Source: an uncultured Chloroflexota bacterium (GTDB taxonomy: Bacteria > Chloroflexota > Limnocylindria > Limnocylindrales > CSP1-4). From it: a stretch of 64,000 nt of DNA. This document shows positions 45,309 through 52,022 of this stretch, one piece after another; the first letter of the stretch is position 1; the number at the start of each line of letters is the position of its first letter. The stretch spans positions 186,001 to 250,000 of the forward strand of contig CAIJPD010000018.1 of assembly GCA_903822495.1 (NCBI GenBank). Reading direction: 5' to 3'. Position numbers and translations under genes: made by a program. Under the pieces are notes generated by a model. The model saw only the letters and a program-made list of their open reading frames with translations. It searched no databases and had not been told where the DNA came from.

Positions 45309-46522
45309 AGTTGGGCCTCCGGCGTGGCTTCGAGCGGTACGCGCACGATGATACGCGTCCCGGCGCCCGGCTCACTGTCGATGACCAGCATGCCGGACAT
45401 GGCCGCCGCCCGGTCGTGGAGATTGTCGAGGCCATGGTGGCCGGGCTGGACCGGCGCGGCGGGGTCAAACCCGCGGCCATTGTCCGAGATCTCGAGCACT
45501 GCGCTGCCGTCCTCCTCGCGCAGCGAGATCCGGCCGCGGGTCGCCCGCGAGTGGCGTGCCATGTTGCTGAGCGCCTCGCGCGCCATCTGGAGCAGCTGTG
45601 CGCGGTGCGTGCTGGGCAGCACCAGCTGCACGTGGTGGCCATGCTGGGCGTCGAGGTCCAGCTCGAACTCGATCATCGTGTTGATCCGGACCTCCTCGGC
45701 CAGCCCGGCCAGGCCCACCACGAGGTCGCCCGCGTCGACCAGCTCGGATTCGAGGCCCAGGATGAAGTTGCGGATGTCACGGATCGTGAGGTTCAGGCGG
45801 TCGATGGCGCGGTCAACCCTGGTGGCCGCTTCGACCGGGTTGTCCTTGACCATGTCCGGGACATCCTCGAGGGAGAGGGCGACTGCATAGATGCCCTGGA
45901 TGATCCCGTCGTGCAGGTCACGCCCGATTCGGTCGCGCTCCTCGACCACCGCCAGCTGCGAGACCCGGGCGTGGAGGTGGGCGTTCTCGATGGCGATGGC
46001 CGCGTGCCGGGCGAACATCTCGACGAGCAGCTCGTCGGTCACCGTGAACTCGGCGGCACCGATCTTGTTGCTGAGGTAGAGGTTGCCCAGCGACCCCCCC
46101 TTGGCCGCGACAGGCACGCCCAGGAAGGAGCGCATCTCCGGGTGGTTCGGCGGGAACCCGTGGGCCTCCGGGTGGGTGCCAATCTCCTGGATGCGGTAGC
46201 TCCGTCCCTGGTGGATGATCAACCCCAGGATCCCCAGGCCACTGGGCGGTGCGCCGATCGCGCGGCGCTCCTCGCGGCGGAGCCCGCTGGTGATGAACTG
46301 CTCGATCCGCCCGTGCGCATCAACAATCCCCAGCGCCGCGTACTCCGCGCCGACGAGGGTCCGAACGCGATCGGTGATGATCTGCAGCACGGACTCCAGG
46401 TCCATGATCCCGGCGATGGCGCGGGTCGCCTCGTCGAAGGCCTCGAGCGCGCTGATCGCGGTCTCTGGCTCTCTGAACGCGAGGTCGTGGCGCGGGCGGG
46501 CAGGGGTGGGCTGGTGGGACAT
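45305..46522 (-). CDS. GAF-domain sensor histidine kinase, DevS/DosT-like
   Basis: A 405-residue soluble kinase. Residues ~20-180 form one GAF domain (GAEYAALGIVD, FLGVPVAAKGGSLGNLYLSNK); a HisKA_3 segment with the phosphorylated histidine in ERDRIGRDLHDGI follows; the ATPase has DNGRGFDP. There is no transmembrane segment. The GAF is like those of DevS/DosT, which sense redox or gases through haem, but DevS has two GAFs and this has one, so haem binding is not shown. The ATG at 46522 is chosen; a longer frame upstream is not conserved-looking. It is made with the response regulator. Confidence 0.88.
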   Translation of the reverse strand: MSHQPTPARPRHDLAFREPETAISALEAFDEATRAIAGIMDLESVLQIITDRVRTLVGAEYAALGIVDAHGRIEQFITSGLRREERRAIGAPPSGLGILGLIIHQGRSYRIQEIGTHPEAHGFPPNHPEMRSFLGVPVAAKGGSLGNLYLSNKIGAAEFTVTDELLVEMFARHAAIAIENAHLHARVSQLAVVEERDRIGRDLHDGIIQGIYAVALSLEDVPDMVKDNPVEAATRVDRAIDRLNLTIRDIRNFILGLESELVDAGDLVVGLAGLAEEVRINTMIEFELDLDAQHGHHVQLVLPSTHRAQLLQMAREALSNMARHSRATRGRISLREEDGSAVLEISDNGRGFDPAAPVQPGHHGLDNLHDRAAAMSGMLVIDSEPGAGTRIIVRVPLEATPEAQL

Positions 46523-46587
46523 CCCATGTAGGGTAGCAGCGGCGGACCGAAGCCCCGCGGGCAGTTGGGGCCGGGCGGCCCCCGGCG

Positions 46588-46607
46588 ATGGGTCCACAAG
46601 TCCCTAC
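46588..46607. promoter_or_regulatory. DevR/DosR-box-like site
   Basis: Twenty bases matching 13 of 20 positions of the mycobacterial DosR consensus (TTSGGGACTWWAGTCCCSAA), with a perfect right half AGTCCC. It lies in the divergent gap between the sensor kinase and universal stress protein, where a site for the adjacent NarL-type regulator is expected. The left half is weak. Confidence 0.4.
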
Positions 46608-46619
46608 AGGGTTCCCTGT
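46606..46619. promoter_or_regulatory. 14-nt palindromic operator candidate
   Basis: ACAGGG-TT-CCCTGT: perfect 6-bp arms with a 2-nt centre, partly overlapping the DosR-box-like site. A dyad of this form fits a dimeric regulator binding the divergent kinase/stress-protein gap. Confidence 0.45.
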
Positions 46620-46630
46620 GCGGCCGAAGA

Positions 46631-46640
46631 ATGACGTCAT
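46631..46640. promoter_or_regulatory. 10-nt palindrome ATGACGTCAT
   Basis: A perfect 10-bp palindrome, 52 nt upstream of the universal stress protein start, in the same divergent gap. Possible operator or chance; no family consensus is claimed. Confidence 0.35.
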
Positions 46641-46691
46641 GACCGTGCAGCCCCCGCGATCGCGTCCCGCGGCGTCCGCCGCCATCGACTG

Positions 46692-47171
46692 ATGGTGGCG
46701 CCGCTCTTGCCGGCCGGGCCCCTCCCCGAGCTGCGGCGCCATGCCAAGTTGCTGCTCGCGACCGACCTCGCCCCCAGCTCCGAGATGGCCACATCCGAGG
46801 CGTTCCGCCTGGCCGCCCAGATGGGTGCCGCCGTCCTCGTCGTCAATGTCATCGACCCGGGTGCCCTGCGGCGCACCACGGGACGCGGGCTGGCGGTGCA
46901 CCAGGTGCGTGCCAGCAAGGAGCTGGCGATGTCCGAGCTGGTCGCTCGCGGCCGAGCCCATGGCGTCGAAGTCTCCTACCTGATCTGGGAGGGCGATCCG
47001 GCGGAATCGATCATCGAGGCCTCCCAGTCCGAGGACGTGGACCTGATCGTGATCGGCAACCGGGGCCACAGCGGGATGGGCCGGGCACTCATCGGAAGCG
47101 TCTCGGACGAGGTGATCCGCAGCGCGCACTGCCCGGTCGTCGTCGTCCGCCAGTCCCTGCCAGAGCGGTAG
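46692..47171 (+). CDS. universal stress protein UspA-type
   Basis: A 159-residue single-domain Usp. It has the ATP-binding C-terminal motif GNRGHSGMGRALIGSVS (G-x2-G-x9-G-S/T) and the N-terminal LLATDLAPSSE. It belongs to the nucleotide-binding group often induced under low oxygen or dormancy. It is divergent from the DevRS-like pair across a palindrome-rich gap, the arrangement expected for a target of that system; in mycobacteria several Usp genes are DosR targets. That link here is inference. Confidence 0.92.
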   Translation: MVAPLLPAGPLPELRRHAKLLLATDLAPSSEMATSEAFRLAAQMGAAVLVVNVIDPGALRRTTGRGLAVHQVRASKELAMSELVARGRAHGVEVSYLIWEGDPAESIIEASQSEDVDLIVIGNRGHSGMGRALIGSVSDEVIRSAHCPVVVVRQSLPER

Positions 47172-47173
47172 AG

Positions 47174-47208
47174 GGGCCCAGTCGGGCGGTCGCCGAGGCG
47201 TTGGGCCC
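47174..47208. terminator. hairpin between convergent genes
   Basis: GGGCCCA (47174-47180) pairs with TGGGCCC (47202-47208) around a GC-rich 21-nt loop that can itself fold. It starts 2 nt after the universal stress protein stop and lies 70 nt from the end of the convergent aldehyde dehydrogenase gene. A bidirectional terminator is likely. Confidence 0.5.
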
Positions 47209-47277
47209 GGTGGGCGGATAGGGCGCCGGCTGTCCCCGGGGGGTCCATGCAGGCGACGGCGCGCGAATAGGGCGCCC

Positions 47278-48858
47278 TCAGTCCACGATCGTGTGGCTCT
47301 GCTCCCGCAGGAACTGCGCGACGTAGTACATGCCCAGCCCGGCCTTGCCCGTGGACCCGCTCCCCTTCCAGCCACCGAATGACTGGATCCCCGGCCATGC
47401 ACCCGTAGTGGAGCCGGCCCGGCGGTTGACGTACAGGACGCCGGCCTGCATTCGATCCAGGAAGCGGTCCACCTCGGCGCGGTCCTCGGAGTAGATGCCG
47501 GCCGTCAGCCCGTACAGCGAGTCGTTGGCCAGGCCGATCGCCTCGTCCAGCGAGGCCACCGGGTGCACCGCCACGAACGGCGCGAACAGCTCGTCCTGGA
47601 AGAGCCGGTGTGCGGCGGGCAGGCCACCCACGACCGTGGGCTCCACGAAGAACCCGCGCGCCATGATGCCGCCGGCCAGGCGCTCCCCGCCGGTGAACAC
47701 CCGCCCGTCGCGCCTGGCATCGGCCACGGCCGCGCCCCAGCGATCCACCGCCCGCTGGTCGATGACCGGCCCCATGAACGTCTCGCGCAGCAGCGGGTCG
47801 CCCACGCGCAGCGCCTGCGTCCGCGCCACCAGCCGCGCCACCAGGTCGTCGTGGACGGCCTGCTCCACGTACACCCGCGAGTTGGCGGAGCACTTCTGCC
47901 CGTCGAACCCGAAGGAGGCGCGGACGATCCCCTCGGCCGCCTCGTCGAGGTCGGCGTGGCGCGTCACGATCGCCGGGTTCTTGCCGCCCATCTCCACGAT
48001 GCACGGCCGCGGCCAGCGCGTGGTGAACGAGCGGTAGAGCGCCATCCCCACCTCGTACGAGCCGGTGAAGACCATCCCATCGATGCCCGGGTGGTCCTGG
48101 AGCGCCTGGCCCACCGTGGCGCCGGGTCCCATGACCAGGTTCAGCACCCCGGCGGGGACCCCCGCGTCCACGTATGCCTGGGTCAGCACGACGGCCGACC
48201 ACGAGGTGACCGAGGCGGGCTTGAAGACCACGGTGTTGCCGGCGATCAGCGCGCCCGCAATGGGCCCGGACGCCAATGCCATCGGGAAGTTGAATGGGCT
48301 GATCACGCCGAACACGCCGTGCGGCCGGAGGATGGTCCGGGTATGCACCGCGGCGTCGCCGAGGTTGCCCATCGGGTGGTCGTACCCGTTGTTGTCCTCC
48401 ATGGTCTGGGCGTAGTAGCGGATGAGGTCCGCGGCTTCCTCGACCTCGCCCAGCGCCTCCATGCGTGTCTTGCCGCACTCGAAGGCCATGACGGCGGCGT
48501 AGTCCATCAGCCGCTCGCTGATCAGCTCCGCGGCCGCGCGGAGGATCCGCAGCCGCTCCCCCCACGGCGTGGCGGCCCAGGCGGGCTGCGCCCGTCGCGC
48601 CGCGGCCACCGCCGCGTCCACGTCCGCCCGCGTCCCCATGGCGAACTGCCCCAGCACGATGTCCGTGTCGATGGGCGATCGAACCTCGAACGTGCCGTTG
48701 CCGTCCCGCCACGCCCCATCGACCAGGTTCCGATGGCTGGCGCCCAGGCGGACCCGAACCCGCTCCACGCCCGCCTCGAAGCCCGCGTGGAGCTCCTCGT
48801 TGTCGGCCCGCAGGGTGGCGTACGTGATCTTCATCCGCGGCCCGGAATCGCTCGTCAT
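47278..48858 (-). CDS. 1-pyrroline-5-carboxylate dehydrogenase
   Basis: A 526-residue aldehyde dehydrogenase best matching RocA/PutA-type P5C dehydrogenase, which oxidises glutamate semialdehyde from proline or ornithine to glutamate with NAD+. The catalytic cysteine is in GFDGQKCSANSRV and the glutamate in VEMGGKNPAIV; FNFPMALASGPIAGAL and the N-terminal NLVDGAW region fit the P5CDH group. The start has an AGGAA site. No proline dehydrogenase is in the window; the ornithine cyclodeaminase-like gene lies far away. A different semialdehyde substrate is possible. Confidence 0.86.
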   Translation of the reverse strand: MTSDSGPRMKITYATLRADNEELHAGFEAGVERVRVRLGASHRNLVDGAWRDGNGTFEVRSPIDTDIVLGQFAMGTRADVDAAVAAARRAQPAWAATPWGERLRILRAAAELISERLMDYAAVMAFECGKTRMEALGEVEEAADLIRYYAQTMEDNNGYDHPMGNLGDAAVHTRTILRPHGVFGVISPFNFPMALASGPIAGALIAGNTVVFKPASVTSWSAVVLTQAYVDAGVPAGVLNLVMGPGATVGQALQDHPGIDGMVFTGSYEVGMALYRSFTTRWPRPCIVEMGGKNPAIVTRHADLDEAAEGIVRASFGFDGQKCSANSRVYVEQAVHDDLVARLVARTQALRVGDPLLRETFMGPVIDQRAVDRWGAAVADARRDGRVFTGGERLAGGIMARGFFVEPTVVGGLPAAHRLFQDELFAPFVAVHPVASLDEAIGLANDSLYGLTAGIYSEDRAEVDRFLDRMQAGVLYVNRRAGSTTGAWPGIQSFGGWKGSGSTGKAGLGMYYVAQFLREQSHTIVD

Positions 48859-49029
48859 GGTGGTTCCTCGCGCTGGAGCCAGGGGCTGGCGGGCCGCGGG
48901 GCGGCAGCCCAGGTCATTGCCGCCAGTCTAGCGCCGGGTGCCAGCCGGGCCGCCGGGTGCTAGGCTCCCGGGCAGCCGATTGGCGGCCTGGCGCCCGCAC
49001 CCTAGGCGCGACGAGGAGGAGTGAGGAAC

Positions 49030-49812
49030 ATGGGCCTGCTGGAGGGGCGCCGCGCCCTGATCTTCGGGGTGGCGAACGACCACTCCATCGCCTGGGGCAT
49101 CGCCCAGGCCCTCCACGCCGAGGGCGCGATCGTGGGCTTCAGCTCCGTCGAGAGCCTGGTGGAGCGGCGCGTCCGGCCGCTGGCGACGTCCATCGGCTCC
49201 ACCTTCGTCGAGCCGTGCGATGTCCAGTCGGACGAGCAGATCCGCGGCGTGATGGAGAAGTGGCAGGCGGCCCACGGCCAGATCGACATCCTGGTCCACG
49301 CCCTGGCGTTCGCCAAGCGCGAGGACCTCGACGGCGAGTTCGTGGCCACGTCGCGCGACGGCTTCGCCCTGGCGATGGACGTCTCCGCCTACTCGCTGGT
49401 CGCCCTGGTCCGCGAGGCACGGCCACTCCTCCACCCCGGCTCGTCGGTCCTGACCCTGACCTACTACGGCGCGGAGAAGGTGGTTGCCAACTACAACGTC
49501 ATGGGCGTCGCCAAGGCGGCGCTGGAGGCGTGCGTTCGCTACCTCGCCGCGGACCTGGGGCCGTCCGGGATCCGGGTCAACGCGATCTCGGCCGGGCCGG
49601 TCCGGACGCTGGCGGCCAGCGGCATCGCGGGCTTCAAGAAGCTGTACGGCTCGTTCGCGGAGACCGCCCCGCTGCGCTCCAACATCACCATCGAGGACGT
49701 GGGCAAGAGCGCGGTCTACCTGGCGTCGGACCTCTCGTCGGCCGTGACCGGCGAGGTCCACTACGTGGACGGTGGGTTCAACGTCCTGGGGGTGCCGCTC
49801 GCCGAGGGCTGA
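49030..49812 (+). CDS. fabI: enoyl-[acyl-carrier-protein] reductase (NADH)
   Basis: A 260-residue short-chain dehydrogenase of the FabI type, reducing enoyl-ACP in the last step of fatty-acid elongation. It has the cofactor loop GVANDHSIAWGIA, typical of FabI in place of the GxxxGxG of other SDRs, and the Y-x6-K catalytic motif YNVMGVAK. The C-terminal VHYVDGGFNVLG matches FabI. ATG at 49030 has an AGGAGGAG site about 9 nt upstream; a GTG three codons earlier is too close to it. It diverges from the P5C dehydrogenase gene. Other fatty-acid genes are elsewhere. Confidence 0.94.
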   Translation: MGLLEGRRALIFGVANDHSIAWGIAQALHAEGAIVGFSSVESLVERRVRPLATSIGSTFVEPCDVQSDEQIRGVMEKWQAAHGQIDILVHALAFAKREDLDGEFVATSRDGFALAMDVSAYSLVALVREARPLLHPGSSVLTLTYYGAEKVVANYNVMGVAKAALEACVRYLAADLGPSGIRVNAISAGPVRTLAASGIAGFKKLYGSFAETAPLRSNITIEDVGKSAVYLASDLSSAVTGEVHYVDGGFNVLGVPLAEG

Positions 49813-49936
49813 CCGGGCGAATTTCGAGGGTCTTCCCGGGGGGCCCGGCTGTCGTCGGGCTCCTATGCTGATCGGCGGCCGAGCGCTCCCTGCGGCCGGA
49901 TCAACTGATAACCTCACCCCAGGGGAGCCGCCCGTC

Positions 49937-50452
49937 ATGATCAGCCCGCTGCGCACCGCCGTGTCCCTCGTGATCGTCGCGGCGCTCGGAGGCGCACTCG
50001 CCCTCGCCGGCGAGTCGGCACTCCGCCCCGTCCCGACGCCGCGGGTGGTCACGCTCCACCACGGCCACGTCACATCGGAGTACGTGGACCTCGGCGCTCC
50101 GGGCCCGTCCGTGGGCGACGTCTGGGTGCTGACCGCCGCGCTGACCGACGATTCGGGTGCCGCGCTGGGCTGGCTCCGCGGCACGGTCACCACCACGGCG
50201 GAGAACCAGCCCGGGCCGGGCGACGAGATCCGGAACGTGGACCTGGTGCTGCAGGCGGGTGGCGCGGGCGACCAGATCGTCATCGGCGGGCAGGCTGCCT
50301 ACCCGAAGGACGGCGGCACGCTGGCCAGCGGGTCGGTGACCATCCGGCCGATCACCGGTGGGTCGGGCGCATACGCCGGGGCGCGCGGCTGGGTGGAGAC
50401 CCGCCACTTCGCCAACGACACGTGGGACCAGGTCGCCCACCTGCTTCCCTAG
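49937..50452 (+). CDS. secreted allene-oxide-cyclase/dirigent-like barrel protein, unknown
   Basis: A 171-residue protein with an N-terminal membrane or signal helix (AVSLVIVAALGGALALAG) and a beta-rich body. GWLRGTVTTT, then IVIGGQAAYPKDGG and GGSGAYAGARGWVET recall the lipocalin-like barrel of allene oxide cyclase/dirigent proteins, where the ending GGTGxYxGAxG is typical. Such proteins in bacteria have no settled role. The ATG follows an AGGGGAG site. It overlaps the opposite Fur-family gene by 4 nt (CTAG shared by both stops). Confidence 0.68.
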   Translation: MISPLRTAVSLVIVAALGGALALAGESALRPVPTPRVVTLHHGHVTSEYVDLGAPGPSVGDVWVLTAALTDDSGAALGWLRGTVTTTAENQPGPGDEIRNVDLVLQAGGAGDQIVIGGQAAYPKDGGTLASGSVTIRPITGGSGAYAGARGWVETRHFANDTWDQVAHLLP

Positions 50453-50919
50453 GCGCCGCGGCAGTCAGCACACAGGCCGCCCACGGACAGGTGGCTCAGG
50501 TCAACGCTGAACCCGCGGGCGTCGTGCAGGCCGATCGTCAGCTCGGCGGCCTCCCCCGCCGGCAGCTCCCAGGTCCGGCGGCAGCGCGTGCAGTGGAGAT
50601 GACCGTGCGCCGCATCGGGGAGGATGTGGAACTCCTCGCGGCCGTCGTGGCCGTGGCTGTGGCTGACCAGCCCCAGCTCCTCCAGCACGTCCAGGGCCCG
50701 GTAGACGGTCGAGGGCACGGTGGCCGGGTCCACGGCGCGGCAGCGATCGACCAGCTCGGACCCGGTGACGTGTCCGGTGCTGGCGGCAAGCACGTCGATG
50801 AGCACGCGGCGCTGGGGCGTCCAGCGCAGCCCCCGGGCCCGCAGTCGCTCACGCACCGATGCCCACGGCGCCGGTTCCGCTGGCTGCGGCGCTCGTTCGG
50901 ACGCCGCCCGGGCGGTCAT
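50449..50919 (-). CDS. Fur-family metalloregulator, Nur-like
   Basis: A 156-residue Fur-family repressor. It has the winged helix (RLRARGLRWTPQRRVLIDVL, then STVYRALDVLEELGLV in part), the central His region HGHLHCTRC and both structural zinc CxxC pairs (CTRC, CADC). It lies 5 nt after the nickel/cobalt transporter gene on the same strand, so it is made with it. A palindrome resembling the Streptomyces Nur box sits before the transporter. Together these suggest a nickel-sensing Nur; Zur or another Fur type is the alternative. Confidence 0.85.
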   Translation of the reverse strand: MTARAASERAPQPAEPAPWASVRERLRARGLRWTPQRRVLIDVLAASTGHVTGSELVDRCRAVDPATVPSTVYRALDVLEELGLVSHSHGHDGREEFHILPDAAHGHLHCTRCRRTWELPAGEAAELTIGLHDARGFSVDLSHLSVGGLCADCRGA

Positions 50920-50924
50920 CGCGC

Positions 50925-51956
50925 CTAGCTCCCCAGCCCGATCGACCGAAGAATCGCGTCGAGATCCGGGAGGCTGTCCTGGAGCTCGAAGAAGAAGAGG
51001 AGGCCCACGACCAGGCTCAACGCCCCGGCGACGGCCCCAGCCACCACGTAGATCCGCTGCCGCGTCTGGCTGGCCACGAAGCCCGTCGCCGTGATCACCA
51101 CGATGGCCGAGTTGGAGATCAGGAGCCCCACGATGAAGGCCAGCATCATGGGGATGCCCAGTCCGATGCCGCTGGCCCCGCCGATGGCGGCGATGATCAG
51201 CACCTGCGTCCCGGTCTCTGCGCCGATCCCGTGGATCATCCCCACGCCAAATGCGGTCTTTGGCCCATACGATGCCATCTCGACCGGCTCGGCGTGCTCG
51301 TGGCCGTGGAGCCGCGCCTGGAAGCGCCGCCAGGCCGCGCGGGCAAGGGCAAAGACCACCATCCAGCGGCTGCGCAGGTGGAACTCCTCGCCATGCCGGA
51401 TGTACGCGTAGATGCTGTAGAAGACCCACACCCCCAGCACGATCAGCGTCAGGCCCACCACGCGGCCCATCAGCGGGTCCACCCAGGAGGGCAGCAGCGT
51501 GCCGAAGACCAGCGCCAGCAGGCCCAGGACGGCAACCAGCGAGCCGTGACCCAGCGCATAGAGCGTGCCCAGCAGCAGCGCGCGCCGCTGCTCGGCCCGG
51601 AGGCGCGCCTTGCTGGGCGCCACCGCCGACGGCGCGACCACCACGGCATGGTGGCCGGCCCCGGCGGGGCGATGCCGGGCCAGCTCCCCCGCGCCGCCGT
51701 GGTCATGACCGTGCGCGCCGGCCGCACGGTCTCCCACCGCGTGGGCGGCCTCATGAGCGCGGTCGCCGGCGTCGGCCACGGTCGTGGTGCTGGTGATGTC
51801 GGTGATCGCCGCGATGTGGTCCCAGTCGATCCCATGGCGGATGCCCAGCAGCAGCGCGGTCACCAGCAGGGACACGGCGCCGTCGGAGCCATCGGAGCCG
51901 GCGGCGCCGAGCGCGACAGCGGCAATGACGGAGACGGCAAGGACGGAGGTGATCAT
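50925..51956 (-). CDS. NiCoT-family nickel/cobalt transporter
   Basis: A 343-residue membrane protein of the NiCoT (HoxN/NixA) family, importing Ni2+ or Co2+. The hallmark HX4DH is RHGIDWDHI in the first helix, and the second signature LGHGSLVA occurs later, with GMIHGIGAETGTQ. A cytoplasmic loop of residues 75-105 is very rich in histidine (HGHDHGG), likely a metal store. ATG at 51956 is the first before the helix. It is followed at 5 nt by a Fur-type regulator. Nickel rather than cobalt is favoured by the neighbour and the Nur-like operator. Confidence 0.88.
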   Translation of the reverse strand: MITSVLAVSVIAAVALGAAGSDGSDGAVSLLVTALLLGIRHGIDWDHIAAITDITSTTTVADAGDRAHEAAHAVGDRAAGAHGHDHGGAGELARHRPAGAGHHAVVVAPSAVAPSKARLRAEQRRALLLGTLYALGHGSLVAVLGLLALVFGTLLPSWVDPLMGRVVGLTLIVLGVWVFYSIYAYIRHGEEFHLRSRWMVVFALARAAWRRFQARLHGHEHAEPVEMASYGPKTAFGVGMIHGIGAETGTQVLIIAAIGGASGIGLGIPMMLAFIVGLLISNSAIVVITATGFVASQTRQRIYVVAGAVAGALSLVVGLLFFFELQDSLPDLDAILRSIGLGS

Positions 51957-51982
51957 GTGGGCTCCCGTGCGTGACCGCAGTA

Positions 51983-51998
51983 TTGCACGGTGTTGCAA
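51983..51998. promoter_or_regulatory. Nur-box-like operator
   Basis: TTGCAC-GGTG-TTGCAA on the plus strand (TTGCAA-N4-GTGCAA on the coding strand), 26 nt before the NiCoT start. The Streptomyces Nur consensus is TTGCAA-N5-TTGCAA; here the spacing is four and one base differs. Position and neighbours support a nickel-responsive operator for the transporter-regulator operon. Confidence 0.55.
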
Positions 51999-52022
51999 CA
52001 GCGGGTCGTTGCGACTGTCGCC

